A DNA stretch of 46,712 bases. Source: Lujinxingia vulgaris. Lineage in GTDB: Bacteria; Myxococcota_A; Bradymonadia; Bradymonadales; Bradymonadaceae. This document shows positions 17,308-25,567 of this stretch, one piece after another. Both the position numbers and the translations under genes were made by a program. Position 1 is the stretch's first letter. Each line of letters starts with the position of its first letter. The stretch covers positions 1-46,712 of the forward strand of contig NZ_VOSL01000038.1 of NCBI RefSeq assembly GCF_007997005.1, in the 5' to 3' direction. Under the pieces are notes generated by a model. It saw only the letters and a list, made by a program, of their open reading frames with translations, had not been told where the DNA came from and made no database searches.

Positions 17308-18350
17308 GTGTCTGATCTGCGACCTGCGATGCATTGTGTGTGTCTCGCCCTTCTCCTTAGCGCCTGTGGAGCCGATAGCAGCGGCGTGCAGGGGCCCGAG
17401 GGGGACGCCGGCCTCAACTCCCTGATCCGCACCGAAGCGGTGGAGCCGGGCGCCGAATGCGCCGAAGGCGGCGTCCGGGTCTTGAGCGGCCTGGACGCCG
17501 ACGCCGACGGCGAGCTAGGCGCCGACGAGGTGTCTGGCGAGTCCTTTGTCTGCGCCGGTGGGAGTGGGGAGCAGGGCCCCGGCGGACCGATCGCCCTGGT
17601 TCGCACCGAAGACGTCGCGCCCGGCGAGGACTGCGTCGTCGGAGGCGTGCGGGTCTTGACCGGTCTGGATGCCAACGCCAACGCGGAGCTTGATCCGGAC
17701 GAGGTCACTGGCGAGTCGCTGGTATGCGCCGGCACCGAGGGGCTCAACTCCCTGATTCGCACCGCCGATGAGCCCGCTGGCGAGAACTGTGGCTATCGCG
17801 GAAGCGCCGTCTCGGTGGGGCTCGACACAAACGCCGATGGCGAGCTCGGTGAGGACGAGATTCAGGAGACCATCTACGTCTGCGAGACCCTCTTCACCGA
17901 CCTGGCTTTTCCCTCAGAAGATACCCTGACCTATGGCTCCGCCGGTTGGGGGGTACCTATCTCGGCCGGGCAAGGCCGCATGTTTTTCTCGCTGAGTCAC
18001 TTTCTCCGTCACTACTTCACCGTGCCAACACCTCATTACGTGAGCTCCCTGAGCTATCGGCTGGAGGTCTTTGACGACACCAATATGGAAGAATGCGCCG
18101 GAGTCCCCCGGAAGGCGGGTTTGACGCGGTGCGCGACTTCCAGATCACCATCGACGGCGTAGAAATCCACACCTTCAGCTTCGAGGGAGGTACGGTTGGT
18201 CAGACCCTGACCCTGGAGGGCAGCGTGGACTTTGATCCCTTCCTGCTCGATGGCGAGCACTTCGTCCACATTGGCCCCCTGGATGAGGTGTGCAGCGGAG
18301 GCGGCGGGTTCCGCTGGGAGACCGGCGGCCGCTTTGTCTTCTCAGGCTGA
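17308..18350 (+). pseudogene. Frameshifted lipoprotein with three DUF7151-like repeats
   Basis: A lipoprotein starting at GTG 17308 (TGGAG 8 nt upstream), lipobox LLLSAC. It has three repeats of about 48 residues: (N/A)SLIRTEAVEPGAECxxGGVRVLSGLD, then an EF-hand-like Asp-rich stretch (DADADGELGADE, DANANAELDPDE, DTNADGELGEDE) and a final VCAG/VC. These look like the DUF7151 type, but that name is from memory. The first frame runs into an unrelated tail and stops at 18162. The sensible continuation GGFDAVRDFQITIDGVEIHT is in the -1 frame and stops at 18350. Adding one C to the C5 tract at 18105-18109 joins them smoothly (VPPEGGFDAV). Either a real single-base deletion, slippage, or a sequencing error. 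No function beyond surface exposure can be assigned. Confidence 0.7.
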
Positions 18351-18385
18351 ACGTGTCGAGGACCCTCCCGACGTCGACCTATCAG

Positions 18386-18429
18386 GCCCACGCGGCCCCG
18401 CAGGTTGCGGGGGCTGCGTGGGCTTTTTT
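18386..18429 (+). terminator. Strong rho-independent terminator
   Basis: GCCCACGCGGCCCCGCA-GGT-TGCGGGGGCTGCGTGGGC, a stem of 17 base pairs or mismatches, followed by T6. It ends the frameshifted lipoprotein unit. Confidence 0.93.
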
Positions 18430-18589
18430 GCCGACTCATCGCTCGACTACTGCTCATCTGGCGAGTTTAAGGCTCCAGATGCGATTGAGTGACTGGCGAG
18501 CGACGTTTCGCCTACCGTGCGCCGTCCAATAAAGGGTGTGAGCTGATGAATCGTGCGCAGCGTGTCGCACGGTGCGCCAGGGAGTTTGT

Positions 18590-20215
18590 ATGCAGCGTGT
18601 CCAATGGATGGTTCTTTTCGTGTTTCTGAGCGTGCTCTCGGCCTCGGCCTGCGAGCGAACGACTCCCTATGTGGCCCCTGGCGAGGTCTGTGATCCGGCG
18701 GACGATGACGGCTGCATGTATGCACATGGTGAGATGGAATGTCGCCTCGACGCGACGGGCACGCCGCGTTGCCTGCGTCCTCTCGGCGGTGTCTGCGACG
18801 TTAGCGATAGTCCGTCACTCTGCGGTCCGGGAGCGTCCTGTGTAGGCCCGGAGGCCCGGGGCTCTGGGTATTGCCTGCTCGATGAGTTTGAGCGATGCGA
18901 TATCCGCGGTGGTTCTTGCGGGCCGGGTCTGGCCTGCGAATCGGCCGACGTGGTGGGGCGCTACTGCAACAAGGTGCTCTACATCCAGGGGCAGGTCTTC
19001 GATACCCAGACGCTCGCTGCGGTCGAGGGCGCGCAGGTCATCGCATTTGATGAGGAGGGGGTCGCGCTCAACGAAGCTGTGTTCAGCGACGCGTCAGGTC
19101 TGTACCGGGTGCCTATTGCTGCGCGTCGAGATGCGCAGGGGATGCCCGTGCACAGGGTCGTGTCGCTGCACGTCAGCGCCCCGGATTACCACGCCATCCC
19201 TGGCGGGTTGCGCACCATTGCGCCGCTCGATCTGGCCACGGCACGCATTGACACGAGCACTGGCGAGCTGCTTGTCGATACGGCGCAGACCGACGTGGCC
19301 ATGCTCGCACTGCCGCTGGAAGAGCGGGGCTTTGCGTCGATACGCGGTAAGATTGAGCCCTTTCATCACAATCACGGGGGAAGGATGGTTGCGTACAGCC
19401 ACCCATCCGGTGCCTTTCGGGGCGTCTCGGACCGCTACGGGGCGTTTACGATCTTCAATGTGCCACCGGGCCGCTATCAGCTGCAGGACTACTCGGCACA
19501 CACAAAACTGAAGCCGGCTGAGATCGACATGGGAGCGGTGCCGCTGGAGGGCGTCGCGTTCGAAAGGTCTTACAGGACGCGCCATAGCGTCGAAGGGCAG
19601 GTCCGACTGGTCGACGCTCTAGAGCACTCGGAGATCTCGGTGAGCCTGGTCGTCGCCTCCACCTTCGACGCGGCGCTGATGCGCGGCGAGATGCCACCTG
19701 CATTGCGCGCGTCGTCCACTCGCCAGGGCGACACCACCTGGACATGGCGAGTCCAGGGGGTTCCGCCCGGGGTCTACGACGTGCTCGTTACCCATGAGAA
19801 TGATGGCCTGGTGGTGGGCTCGTACGACGCGATCTTTGGCGACCAGCGCGTGCGCATCCAAGTCCCGGAAGGGGAGGGCCACATCGAAGTGACCCCCGTC
19901 ATCCGCGTGACCGCGGCCCTCCCCATCCTCAGCCCCGGCGCCGAGGGTCCCCAGGGCCTCAGCGCGCGTCCTTACCTGCTCTGGGGCCCGGCCCCAAACG
20001 TCGACCACTATGACCTGGTCGTCTTCGATGACTACGGCAAGGTCGTCTGGGAAGCGCTCGACATTGCCCCTGGCGAGGAGGGCGACTACCTCAGCGTCGC
20101 CTACGACGGGCCTTTTCAGCCGGGGATGTATTACCAGTTTCGCGTCACCGCGTACCGCTCCGGCTCGCGTGTCACCTCGACCGAGGCGTTGCGAGGGGTG
20201 TTTTACAGGGAGTGA
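18590..20215 (+). CDS. Lipoprotein with carboxypeptidase-regulatory-like domains
   Basis: A 541-residue lipoprotein: signal peptide with lipobox (VLSASAC, Cys near residue 21). A Cys-rich N-terminal part of about 110 residues follows (GEVCDPADDDGC, GGVCDVSDSPSLCGPGASC, CGPGLACES), of the kind seen in many myxobacterial surface proteins. Then come two or more beta-sandwich units of carboxypeptidase regulatory-like type: IQGQVFDTQTLAAVEGAQVIAFDEEG and SDASGLYRVPI; and IRGKIEPFHH with GAFTIFNVPPGRYQLQDYS. The C-terminal part (PYLLWGPAPNVDHYDLVVFD, YYQFRVTAYRSG) looks like a fibronectin type III-like domain. ATG 18590 is chosen for AGGGAG 5 nt upstream. It is probably a cell-surface structural or binding protein; no catalytic residues are visible. 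Confidence 0.75.
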   Translation: MQRVQWMVLFVFLSVLSASACERTTPYVAPGEVCDPADDDGCMYAHGEMECRLDATGTPRCLRPLGGVCDVSDSPSLCGPGASCVGPEARGSGYCLLDEFERCDIRGGSCGPGLACESADVVGRYCNKVLYIQGQVFDTQTLAAVEGAQVIAFDEEGVALNEAVFSDASGLYRVPIAARRDAQGMPVHRVVSLHVSAPDYHAIPGGLRTIAPLDLATARIDTSTGELLVDTAQTDVAMLALPLEERGFASIRGKIEPFHHNHGGRMVAYSHPSGAFRGVSDRYGAFTIFNVPPGRYQLQDYSAHTKLKPAEIDMGAVPLEGVAFERSYRTRHSVEGQVRLVDALEHSEISVSLVVASTFDAALMRGEMPPALRASSTRQGDTTWTWRVQGVPPGVYDVLVTHENDGLVVGSYDAIFGDQRVRIQVPEGEGHIEVTPVIRVTAALPILSPGAEGPQGLSARPYLLWGPAPNVDHYDLVVFDDYGKVVWEALDIAPGEEGDYLSVAYDGPFQPGMYYQFRVTAYRSGSRVTSTEALRGVFYRE

Positions 20216-20311
20216 GTTGGGTGGGGCGTCGGCGTAATGAGGAACCAGGACGCGCTCGGAGAGGGGGGCGAGCCATGTCGGGCGGCCATGTGGGTAAGTG
20301 GCTGATACTGT

Positions 20312-20983
20312 TCAAGATTCAATGATGATTTCGCGCCCGTACACACACTGTTTTCGAAGCGGACACCCCGAGCAGTGAGCCTTCCTGGCGCACACCTCCC
20401 GCGTGAAGTCGAGCAGGGCGTAGCCGAACGTCCGGGGCTCGTAGTCATGGTCGAAGAGGTGTTCGACCAGTTCAAGAAACCAGCGCTTGCGTCTTGTCTC
20501 TCCATCGCGCTCAAATCCGAAGAAGCGCGAGAGCAGGCGCACGACGTTGGCATCGACGAACGACGCGTGGCGATTGCGATGCAGCGCCTGAAATGCCCCC
20601 GCCACATAGGGACCAACGCCGGGGAGCTCGCGAATCTCATCCGTGGCTTCGGGAACCACGCCATCGCGTTCGGCAAGTGTTTTGCCTAACTCACGCAGGT
20701 ATTGTGCCCGCCAGGCGAGGCCGAGCGAGTAGATCGCCTCGGCGATCTCCGTTTCGGAGGCATCTCCGAGACTAGCCGGTGATTTAAAGCGCGAAAAAAA
20801 GTCTTTTCGCAGGTCGGCCACGGTTTCGGCCCGAGTTCGCTGTAGCAAGACCTCGGTGACGAGCAGGCGCCACTCTTCGTCTGGGGCACGCCAGGGGAAG
20901 TTGTGATCTTCTTCGGACCACCATTCGACAATCTTCGTCTGAACGAACTTCCAAACCCGTGTATCCACAACGATTTCGGCCAA
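20312..20983 (-). CDS. MutY/Mig-like HhH-GPD DNA glycosylase, probable T:G mismatch repair
   Basis: A 223-residue helix-hairpin-helix glycosylase. Seen: HNFPWR near the N terminus, TEVLLQRTRAETV, the HhH motif ELPGVGPYVAGAF, the catalytic-Asp segment SFVDANVVRLLSRFFG, and a 4Fe-4S cluster motif C-x5-C-x2-C-x5-C. A Tyr stands at the position of the EndoIII catalytic Lys (GVGPY). This is the arrangement of Mig.MthI, a thymine glycosylase encoded beside a cytosine methyltransferase. Mig removes T from T:G pairs produced when 5-methylcytosine deaminates. The gene is divergent from such a methyltransferase here, which strengthens the assignment. The first cluster spacing is one residue shorter than the usual x6. 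The start is TTG 20983 or GTG 20968; neither is certain. A generic MutY is the alternative. Confidence 0.8.
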   Translation of the reverse strand: MAEIVVDTRVWKFVQTKIVEWWSEEDHNFPWRAPDEEWRLLVTEVLLQRTRAETVADLRKDFFSRFKSPASLGDASETEIAEAIYSLGLAWRAQYLRELGKTLAERDGVVPEATDEIRELPGVGPYVAGAFQALHRNRHASFVDANVVRLLSRFFGFERDGETRRKRWFLELVEHLFDHDYEPRTFGYALLDFTREVCARKAHCSGCPLRKQCVYGREIIIES

Positions 20984-21293
20984 AACTTCTTGCCTTGTTT
21001 GAGAAGGTCACAACGGCTACTAACGCGAGCCCGTCGGCGACAGGCACTGTACGAATGCTCCCCGTCGAGCTATACGAATGCGCAGGTTGTCCGGCCGAAA
21101 ACGACGATGCCGGCAACCTGTATCTGAAAGATATACGGAACGGGCGTGTAGTAAATTTCCTCGCCCGTCTGGAAGGCGAGCCTAACTTTCTCGTTCAACT
21201 GTCGAGGACGGTGCTGCTTTTCTGACCGTCAACGATATTCGCCCAATTTTGTGAGCTGTCGCCCACCCATTGCTGTCCGGACAGGAGAGCCCT
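20984..21293. other. Divergent intergenic region between glycosylase and methyltransferase
   Basis: About 310 nt of lower GC than the flanking chromosome. It must carry the divergent promoters of the glycosylase (minus) and methyltransferase (plus). A plus-strand open frame (20959-21225, 88 codons) crosses it, but it lacks a ribosome binding site, resembles nothing recognised and overlaps the glycosylase 5' end, so it is not called as a gene. No C-protein (helix-turn-helix controller) gene is visible. Confidence 0.5.
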
Positions 21294-22472
21294 ATGAATG
21301 CGTTCAAAGACAAAAGCTTTCGTTTTATCGATCTTTTCGCCGGTATTGGCGGAATCCGGATCGCGTTTGAACGCCAGGGGGGGAGATGCGTCATGACCTC
21401 CGAGATCGATAAGTTTGCGCGTCAAACCTATCAGGCCTACTTCAACGACGAAGACCATTTCTTCAACGAAGACATCACCGCGATCGCTCCGGATGATATT
21501 CCCGACCACGATATGCTCCTCGGCGGGTTCCCATGCCAGCCATTCTCCCTCGCCGGTGTGTCGAAAAAGAACTCGTTGGGCCGTGAACACGGATTTCGTG
21601 ACCCAACCTCCGGTACACTCTTTTTCAATATTAAATCGATTCTGCACGCAAAGCGCCCGGCTGGCTTCCTTCTCGAAAACGTCAAAAACCTGCGAGGTCA
21701 CGACAAAGGTCGAACCTGGCAGGTCATCGCCGATACGCTCGACGCCGCCGGTTACGCATTCACCGATCGAATCATCGACGCAGCCCAGGTCGTTCCTCAA
21801 CATCGAGAGCGCGTCTTTATTGTGGGGTTTGATCGCGAGAAGCTCGGACTTCGAAACCGCAAGTTCGACTGGGCGGCATTCTGGGATGAAGTCGACGAAG
21901 AGCTACGACGCACGCGAGAGCGGGAACGCGCGAGATATTATAAAAATGATATCGCGCAGTGGCCTCAGGTTCGCGCGATTCTTGAGCCTGAATCGGAGGT
22001 TCCAGACAAATATACGCTTTCAGAAAAACTGTGGGCCTATCTTCAAAATTATAAAGCTAAACATGAAGCACGGGGCAATGGCTTTGGCTACGGTCTTTTG
22101 ACCGGCGAGGAAGCGTATACTCGTACGATCAGTGCTCGATATCATAAAGATGGGTCGGAAGCGCTCGTTGCACAGGCCGGAAGCCCTCGCCCTCGACGCT
22201 TAACTCCACGAGAATGCTCGAGACTTCAAGGATTCCCGGACGACTTCGAGCAAATGTATATCCGGGACGGCTCTCAACCCGTGAGTGATACTCAGGCCTA
22301 TCGGCAGTTCGGAAACAGTGTATGTGTGCCGGTAGTTGAGGCCATCGCACGCGTTCAGGTTCGGTATCTCTCAGCGCCTAAGCTCTTCAATCTTTTGCCT
22401 TTCGAAGAACGGCCGTTACAACAAGTGATTGAAGGGATAAATGTCGACGATGTAAATGCTGTGTCAGGGTAA
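21294..22472 (+). CDS. DNA (cytosine-5-)-methyltransferase, Dcm/EcoRII-like
   Basis: A 392-residue C5-cytosine methyltransferase with all main motifs in order: I DLFAGIGGI (residues 13-21), IV GGFPCQPFS (catalytic Cys81), VI ENVKN (128-132), VIII QHRERVFIVGF (169-179), a target-recognition region about 215-290, IX RRLTPRECSRLQGFP, and X QFGNSVCVPVVEA. Segments such as FLLENVKNLRGHDKG and GNGFGYGLL place it with the Dcm/M.EcoRII-like group. It transfers a methyl group from S-adenosylmethionine to C5 of cytosine. ATG 21294 has AGGAG 6 nt upstream. The convergent gene next door is an EcoRII-like endonuclease, so the pair should share one target, possibly CCWGG or a relative; the exact site cannot be read by eye. 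GC is below that of the flanks, suggesting transfer. Confidence 0.95.
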   Translation: MNAFKDKSFRFIDLFAGIGGIRIAFERQGGRCVMTSEIDKFARQTYQAYFNDEDHFFNEDITAIAPDDIPDHDMLLGGFPCQPFSLAGVSKKNSLGREHGFRDPTSGTLFFNIKSILHAKRPAGFLLENVKNLRGHDKGRTWQVIADTLDAAGYAFTDRIIDAAQVVPQHRERVFIVGFDREKLGLRNRKFDWAAFWDEVDEELRRTRERERARYYKNDIAQWPQVRAILEPESEVPDKYTLSEKLWAYLQNYKAKHEARGNGFGYGLLTGEEAYTRTISARYHKDGSEALVAQAGSPRPRRLTPRECSRLQGFPDDFEQMYIRDGSQPVSDTQAYRQFGNSVCVPVVEAIARVQVRYLSAPKLFNLLPFEERPLQQVIEGINVDDVNAVSG

Positions 22473-22483
22473 TGCATACAGAG

Positions 22484-23749
22484 TCAGGTTGTTAATTGCT
22501 TGACCAGCGTAATGAATTCATCCAGCGTCAGAATTTCTGTTCCCGGGCTATCATAGCTGGAGCGAATCTCCTCGGGCACGACAAGCGTTACGTTGGCATC
22601 TCCCATCTCTTCAGTTTGCGATGAGGAGATTCTTGTATCCAGGGTGCATAAATAACGTTTGGAAAGTTTTTGGGCTTCGTTCAAGACCTGCCGCCATCGC
22701 TCTTTACAAGTAGATTTTGCGGCAAGCATAATCACATCTTCATCCTCGCCTTCTTTGAGCGCGTTGTAAACATTCACGCCGGGGAACATAAAGTCGGTTG
22801 TGGACCGCTCTGTCTTTGCCTGGGTATCAAAAGTAAGATTGTTCTGGTTGAAAACATACTCCAGCTGAAGTTCCAGGGATCTGCCTCGGCGAGACTTTCT
22901 TCGATTTTGAACCGACAATGAGACGTTGATGAAATCTTCAACGGTGTCGAAACCATCGCTGACATGTGTGGACACGACTGCGTACTCAATCTGATAGTAA
23001 GCGCGCGTTTCGATGTCTAATAGGTTGAGCAATGCCTGTTCAGGAGAATCGACCGGGCAAATCTTGTTATGGGTTTGAGCAAACTCGGCAAGATCTGTAG
23101 TCGAAGGAAAATTGTCCGATGTCGGATCGGCAAAGAATGATGGAAATGCCTTACGTACTAAGAGTTTGAACGACTCTTCGGGCTCGATGAAGCTGAGGTC
23201 GGGCTCAAGAGTCTCTAATATATGGCGGCGAAGAATAGAGCGTTGAATAGTGCTCGCAGCTCCTTTCGAAATTTGTTTTACGCCACGTGAGCGAGTCGAC
23301 GCATTCAATGCCCACAGGACATCGTCGAAAAGATCGGATTCTTGCGGGATTACATAAATGGTGAGGTCGGATGTGCCACTCTGTCGCTCAGAAACTGGCC
23401 GGCTAAAAATCGCGAGATCGCGAGGGTTTACTGCATGGAGAGATCTGAAATGGGCCGGATAGTACAGCCGCCATTCAGGCGCTCGGTTTGGATCACGCTC
23501 GCGGGAATCGTACCATTTGCAGCGGTTGTGTACGGTTTCGGTAAGGTCGCCATTACTATTGAATAATCGCCAGCGAACATTGACATCTGCGCGTTCGCTC
23601 GTGCCGAGTAAGGTTCGCAGGGGCGAAATAGACGTGATTTCATGTTGATTGCTTTTGCGGCCTGGAAGGTCGACATTAGCGAGGAACTTCCATGCGAGGC
23701 TCTGAAAGAACGTGTTAGTGAGGTCACGTCTCGTGTTGGAGTTTTTCAT
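22484..23749 (-). CDS. EcoRII-like type II restriction endonuclease
   Basis: A 421-residue protein whose C-terminal part (about residues 265-420) matches the EcoRII catalytic domain. Landmarks: QNRRKSRRGRSLELQLEYVF (281-300), TTDFMFPG (317-324), MLAAKSTCKERWRQVLNEAQ (341-360, with the likely catalytic Lys345 and the Glu/Asp ligands around 293 and 319), EEM near 380, TLVVPEEI (388-395) and TLDEFI. The N-terminal 150 residues are of similar length to the EcoRII effector-binding B3-like domain. A two-domain type IIE enzyme needing two target sites is therefore likely. The usual PD is TD here. It is convergent with the methyltransferase, the stops 11 nt apart. No close ribosome binding site is seen, and a G9 tract lies upstream. 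Confidence 0.88.
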   Translation of the reverse strand: MKNSNTRRDLTNTFFQSLAWKFLANVDLPGRKSNQHEITSISPLRTLLGTSERADVNVRWRLFNSNGDLTETVHNRCKWYDSRERDPNRAPEWRLYYPAHFRSLHAVNPRDLAIFSRPVSERQSGTSDLTIYVIPQESDLFDDVLWALNASTRSRGVKQISKGAASTIQRSILRRHILETLEPDLSFIEPEESFKLLVRKAFPSFFADPTSDNFPSTTDLAEFAQTHNKICPVDSPEQALLNLLDIETRAYYQIEYAVVSTHVSDGFDTVEDFINVSLSVQNRRKSRRGRSLELQLEYVFNQNNLTFDTQAKTERSTTDFMFPGVNVYNALKEGEDEDVIMLAAKSTCKERWRQVLNEAQKLSKRYLCTLDTRISSSQTEEMGDANVTLVVPEEIRSSYDSPGTEILTLDEFITLVKQLTT

Positions 23750-23786
23750 AGCTTAACTCTATATTTATAGCAGGAGCTAATCAGGC

Positions 23787-23795
23787 GGGGGGGGG
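23787..23795. repeat. G9 homopolymer tract upstream of the restriction gene
   Basis: Nine consecutive G (nine C on the restriction-gene strand), 38-46 nt before the ATG of the EcoRII-like gene. TATAAA, resembling a -10 element, lies between it and the start. The tract is therefore around the -35 region. Length change in it could alter expression; this is untested. Confidence 0.6.
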
Positions 23796-23853
23796 ATAAA
23801 GACTTCAAGTGTTGAGCCGATCAAGGTTGGCACAGCCGGGCGGCATGTTAAGA

Positions 23854-24651
23854 TCACGCTGGCGAAGGTTCAACAGACTCTTCTTGGAGTGCGAGCGCTA
23901 CATCAAACCAGCATTTTTGCAACAATTCGCGAAGCTCGTGGGAAGGCAAGGCTCCGAGATAGCGCACTGCCGCCCGTGCGCGAACGAGTTTCAAGGCCTC
24001 TCGGTGAAACCTCTCAAGATTGTCAACGTTAAATTGTTTTTGCGCTTCAAAAGCCATACGGGCGATTTGTAGGGCTACATGTCTGTTTGATGATAGGGCG
24101 GGGCGTTCAAATATACCTACAAGAGTATCTTCCAGAAGCTCGCGGACTAACCAAACCGGATCATCTGCATCAGGTGCGCCCAGTTTATATGCCCGAATCC
24201 ACGTACGTTGCAGGGCATTTCTATTACCGCCCGCAAAATGGTTTAAATGATGTTTTTCCTCAGCCAATACCGTTTTCGAGGGTACACTGAAACGCCACGC
24301 AACAATGTGTGGCACAAGGCAGAGGCAGAGGAACGACCAGGTATCTTGATGGAGCGCATCAGCCAGCGGTACTTGCCACTTCAGCGCTAACAATTCACCG
24401 AGATCAGCGTCGAAATCTGACCGCGAACGAATTGGGGCAGGATATCCATATTTTCGCGCCACGTGGAAAATTTTATCTGAAAGGTCGAGTAGTCGGTCCT
24501 CACCAATGCGCATGCCACCACTTGCCCCTCGGGTTTCCATCGGATGTGAGGCAACCGCCAGACCTTCCAATTCTTCGAGATTGTGCCATTCAAGCTCATG
24601 AGCTCGGACCAGAACTCCCGCCGGGCTTAATCTCGGATATATTTCAGTCAT
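23854..24651 (-). CDS. Last gene of the Z1/GHKL operon, DUF6339-like protein
   Basis: A 265-residue, mostly alpha-helical protein opening MTEIYPRLSPAGVLVRAHEL. The opening and the position at the end of a Z1/GHKL/PD-(D/E)XK operon recall proteins named DUF6339, but I assign that only tentatively. Seen: SDFDADLGELLALKW, then VPLADALHQDTWSFLCLCLV and VPHIVAWRF, and a helical C terminus (FHREALKLVRARAAVRYLG). No nuclease or nucleotide-binding motif is recognised. ATG 24651 is chosen because GGAGG stands 5 nt upstream and the start overlaps the previous stop by 8 nt (ATGACTGA). The operon position implies a dedicated accessory subunit of the defence system. Confidence 0.7.
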   Translation of the reverse strand: MTEIYPRLSPAGVLVRAHELEWHNLEELEGLAVASHPMETRGASGGMRIGEDRLLDLSDKIFHVARKYGYPAPIRSRSDFDADLGELLALKWQVPLADALHQDTWSFLCLCLVPHIVAWRFSVPSKTVLAEEKHHLNHFAGGNRNALQRTWIRAYKLGAPDADDPVWLVRELLEDTLVGIFERPALSSNRHVALQIARMAFEAQKQFNVDNLERFHREALKLVRARAAVRYLGALPSHELRELLQKCWFDVALALQEESVEPSPA

Positions 24652-25567
24652 TGTTTCCTCCCCATATTGAATGGCAGACTGCGCCAAAGCGATGCGGCTC
24701 TTCTCTCACGAATTGAACCATCTCTTCCACCGTATCGTGTCCGGCTTCGTTTCCGGCGTGCAGTAGCCAGCGATATACTTCTGCTCCCAACGTGCCATCA
24801 GCCGAATCTTCTAACTCTTCCCAACCTAACGATTCGTTGTTCACAACCGCCGTGGTGATTGTTCGAACGACGTCGGCGTTCAGCAGTCTCTCGAGAGGTC
24901 CACTTCCATTTTTCAATGCGTCTGCAACGTCCTGGCGAGCGGTGTTCACGAATACAACAACCGATGACATGAAGGGGGCGTCAGGCTCACTTCGGGCAAT
25001 GCTTACGTACCAGGGGGCATTTTTCATCCCACGTCCGGGGAACGTTTCCGAGAAGGCGAGGGGATGAACCGGGAATCCACGGAGATCTCCGTCGAGATCA
25101 AATTGACACGACGCCTCCCAGAGGATTGAGCCAGAAAGCCACGGACTACCAGGCGATGGCGTAATATTGGCTCGTTGAAACGTCAGCATCACTTTAAGGG
25201 TGACGGTCGATGCCAACTGGCCACCATTCAATGCATCAAGTCGCAGCTCAATGTTTCCCTGAGTCCCGGGAGGCAGTTCGTGGTCTTTCGTCGCAACCAC
25301 GAATTTGCTGCCTGTTGTTCCTGTTTCTATTTCTGTCCACATCCTGAGTTCTGCAGGGCTTTCTGATGAGAACCCGATGTCCTGTTGAATTTGAGGCCAA
25401 TCAAGAGCCAGCCGGATTCCCGGTGTGATCACAAGTGATCGGTCCCATTCCTGCAGGTGTTCCTGTAGTGGTTCGACGTCCATTCCACGGAACGCAAGCC
25501 ACTCTTCGAGAACGATGGATTGTTCGGAGGGAACGAGAAAGGGCTTTGCCACTGTAGTTCGGCTCAT
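24644..25567 (-). CDS. Unrecognised component of the Z1/GHKL defence operon
   Basis: A 307-residue protein I do not recognise. The first 220 residues look beta-rich (ITPGIRLALDWP, GSKFVVATKDHELPPGTQGN, LASTVTLKVMLTFQRAN). They contain the motif NAPWYVSIARSEPDAPFMSS. The last 90 residues are helical and end in HSIWGGNND. It has no signal peptide and no transmembrane segment. Its ATG overlaps the GHKL ATPase stop by 4 nt (ATGA), with GAGGAGGG upstream, so it is translationally coupled. That tight linkage, together with overlap with the following gene, makes it an integral part of the system. It could be a DNA-end or target recognition subunit; this is speculation. Confidence 0.72.
   Translation of the reverse strand: MSRTTVAKPFLVPSEQSIVLEEWLAFRGMDVEPLQEHLQEWDRSLVITPGIRLALDWPQIQQDIGFSSESPAELRMWTEIETGTTGSKFVVATKDHELPPGTQGNIELRLDALNGGQLASTVTLKVMLTFQRANITPSPGSPWLSGSILWEASCQFDLDGDLRGFPVHPLAFSETFPGRGMKNAPWYVSIARSEPDAPFMSSVVVFVNTARQDVADALKNGSGPLERLLNADVVRTITTAVVNNESLGWEELEDSADGTLGAEVYRWLLHAGNEAGHDTVEEMVQFVREEPHRFGAVCHSIWGGNND

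Noticed and set aside
20959-21225. Plus-strand 88-codon frame before the methyltransferase, considered as a controller (C) protein
   Set aside because: No helix-turn-helix, no ribosome binding site, overlaps the glycosylase 5' end; too weak to call.
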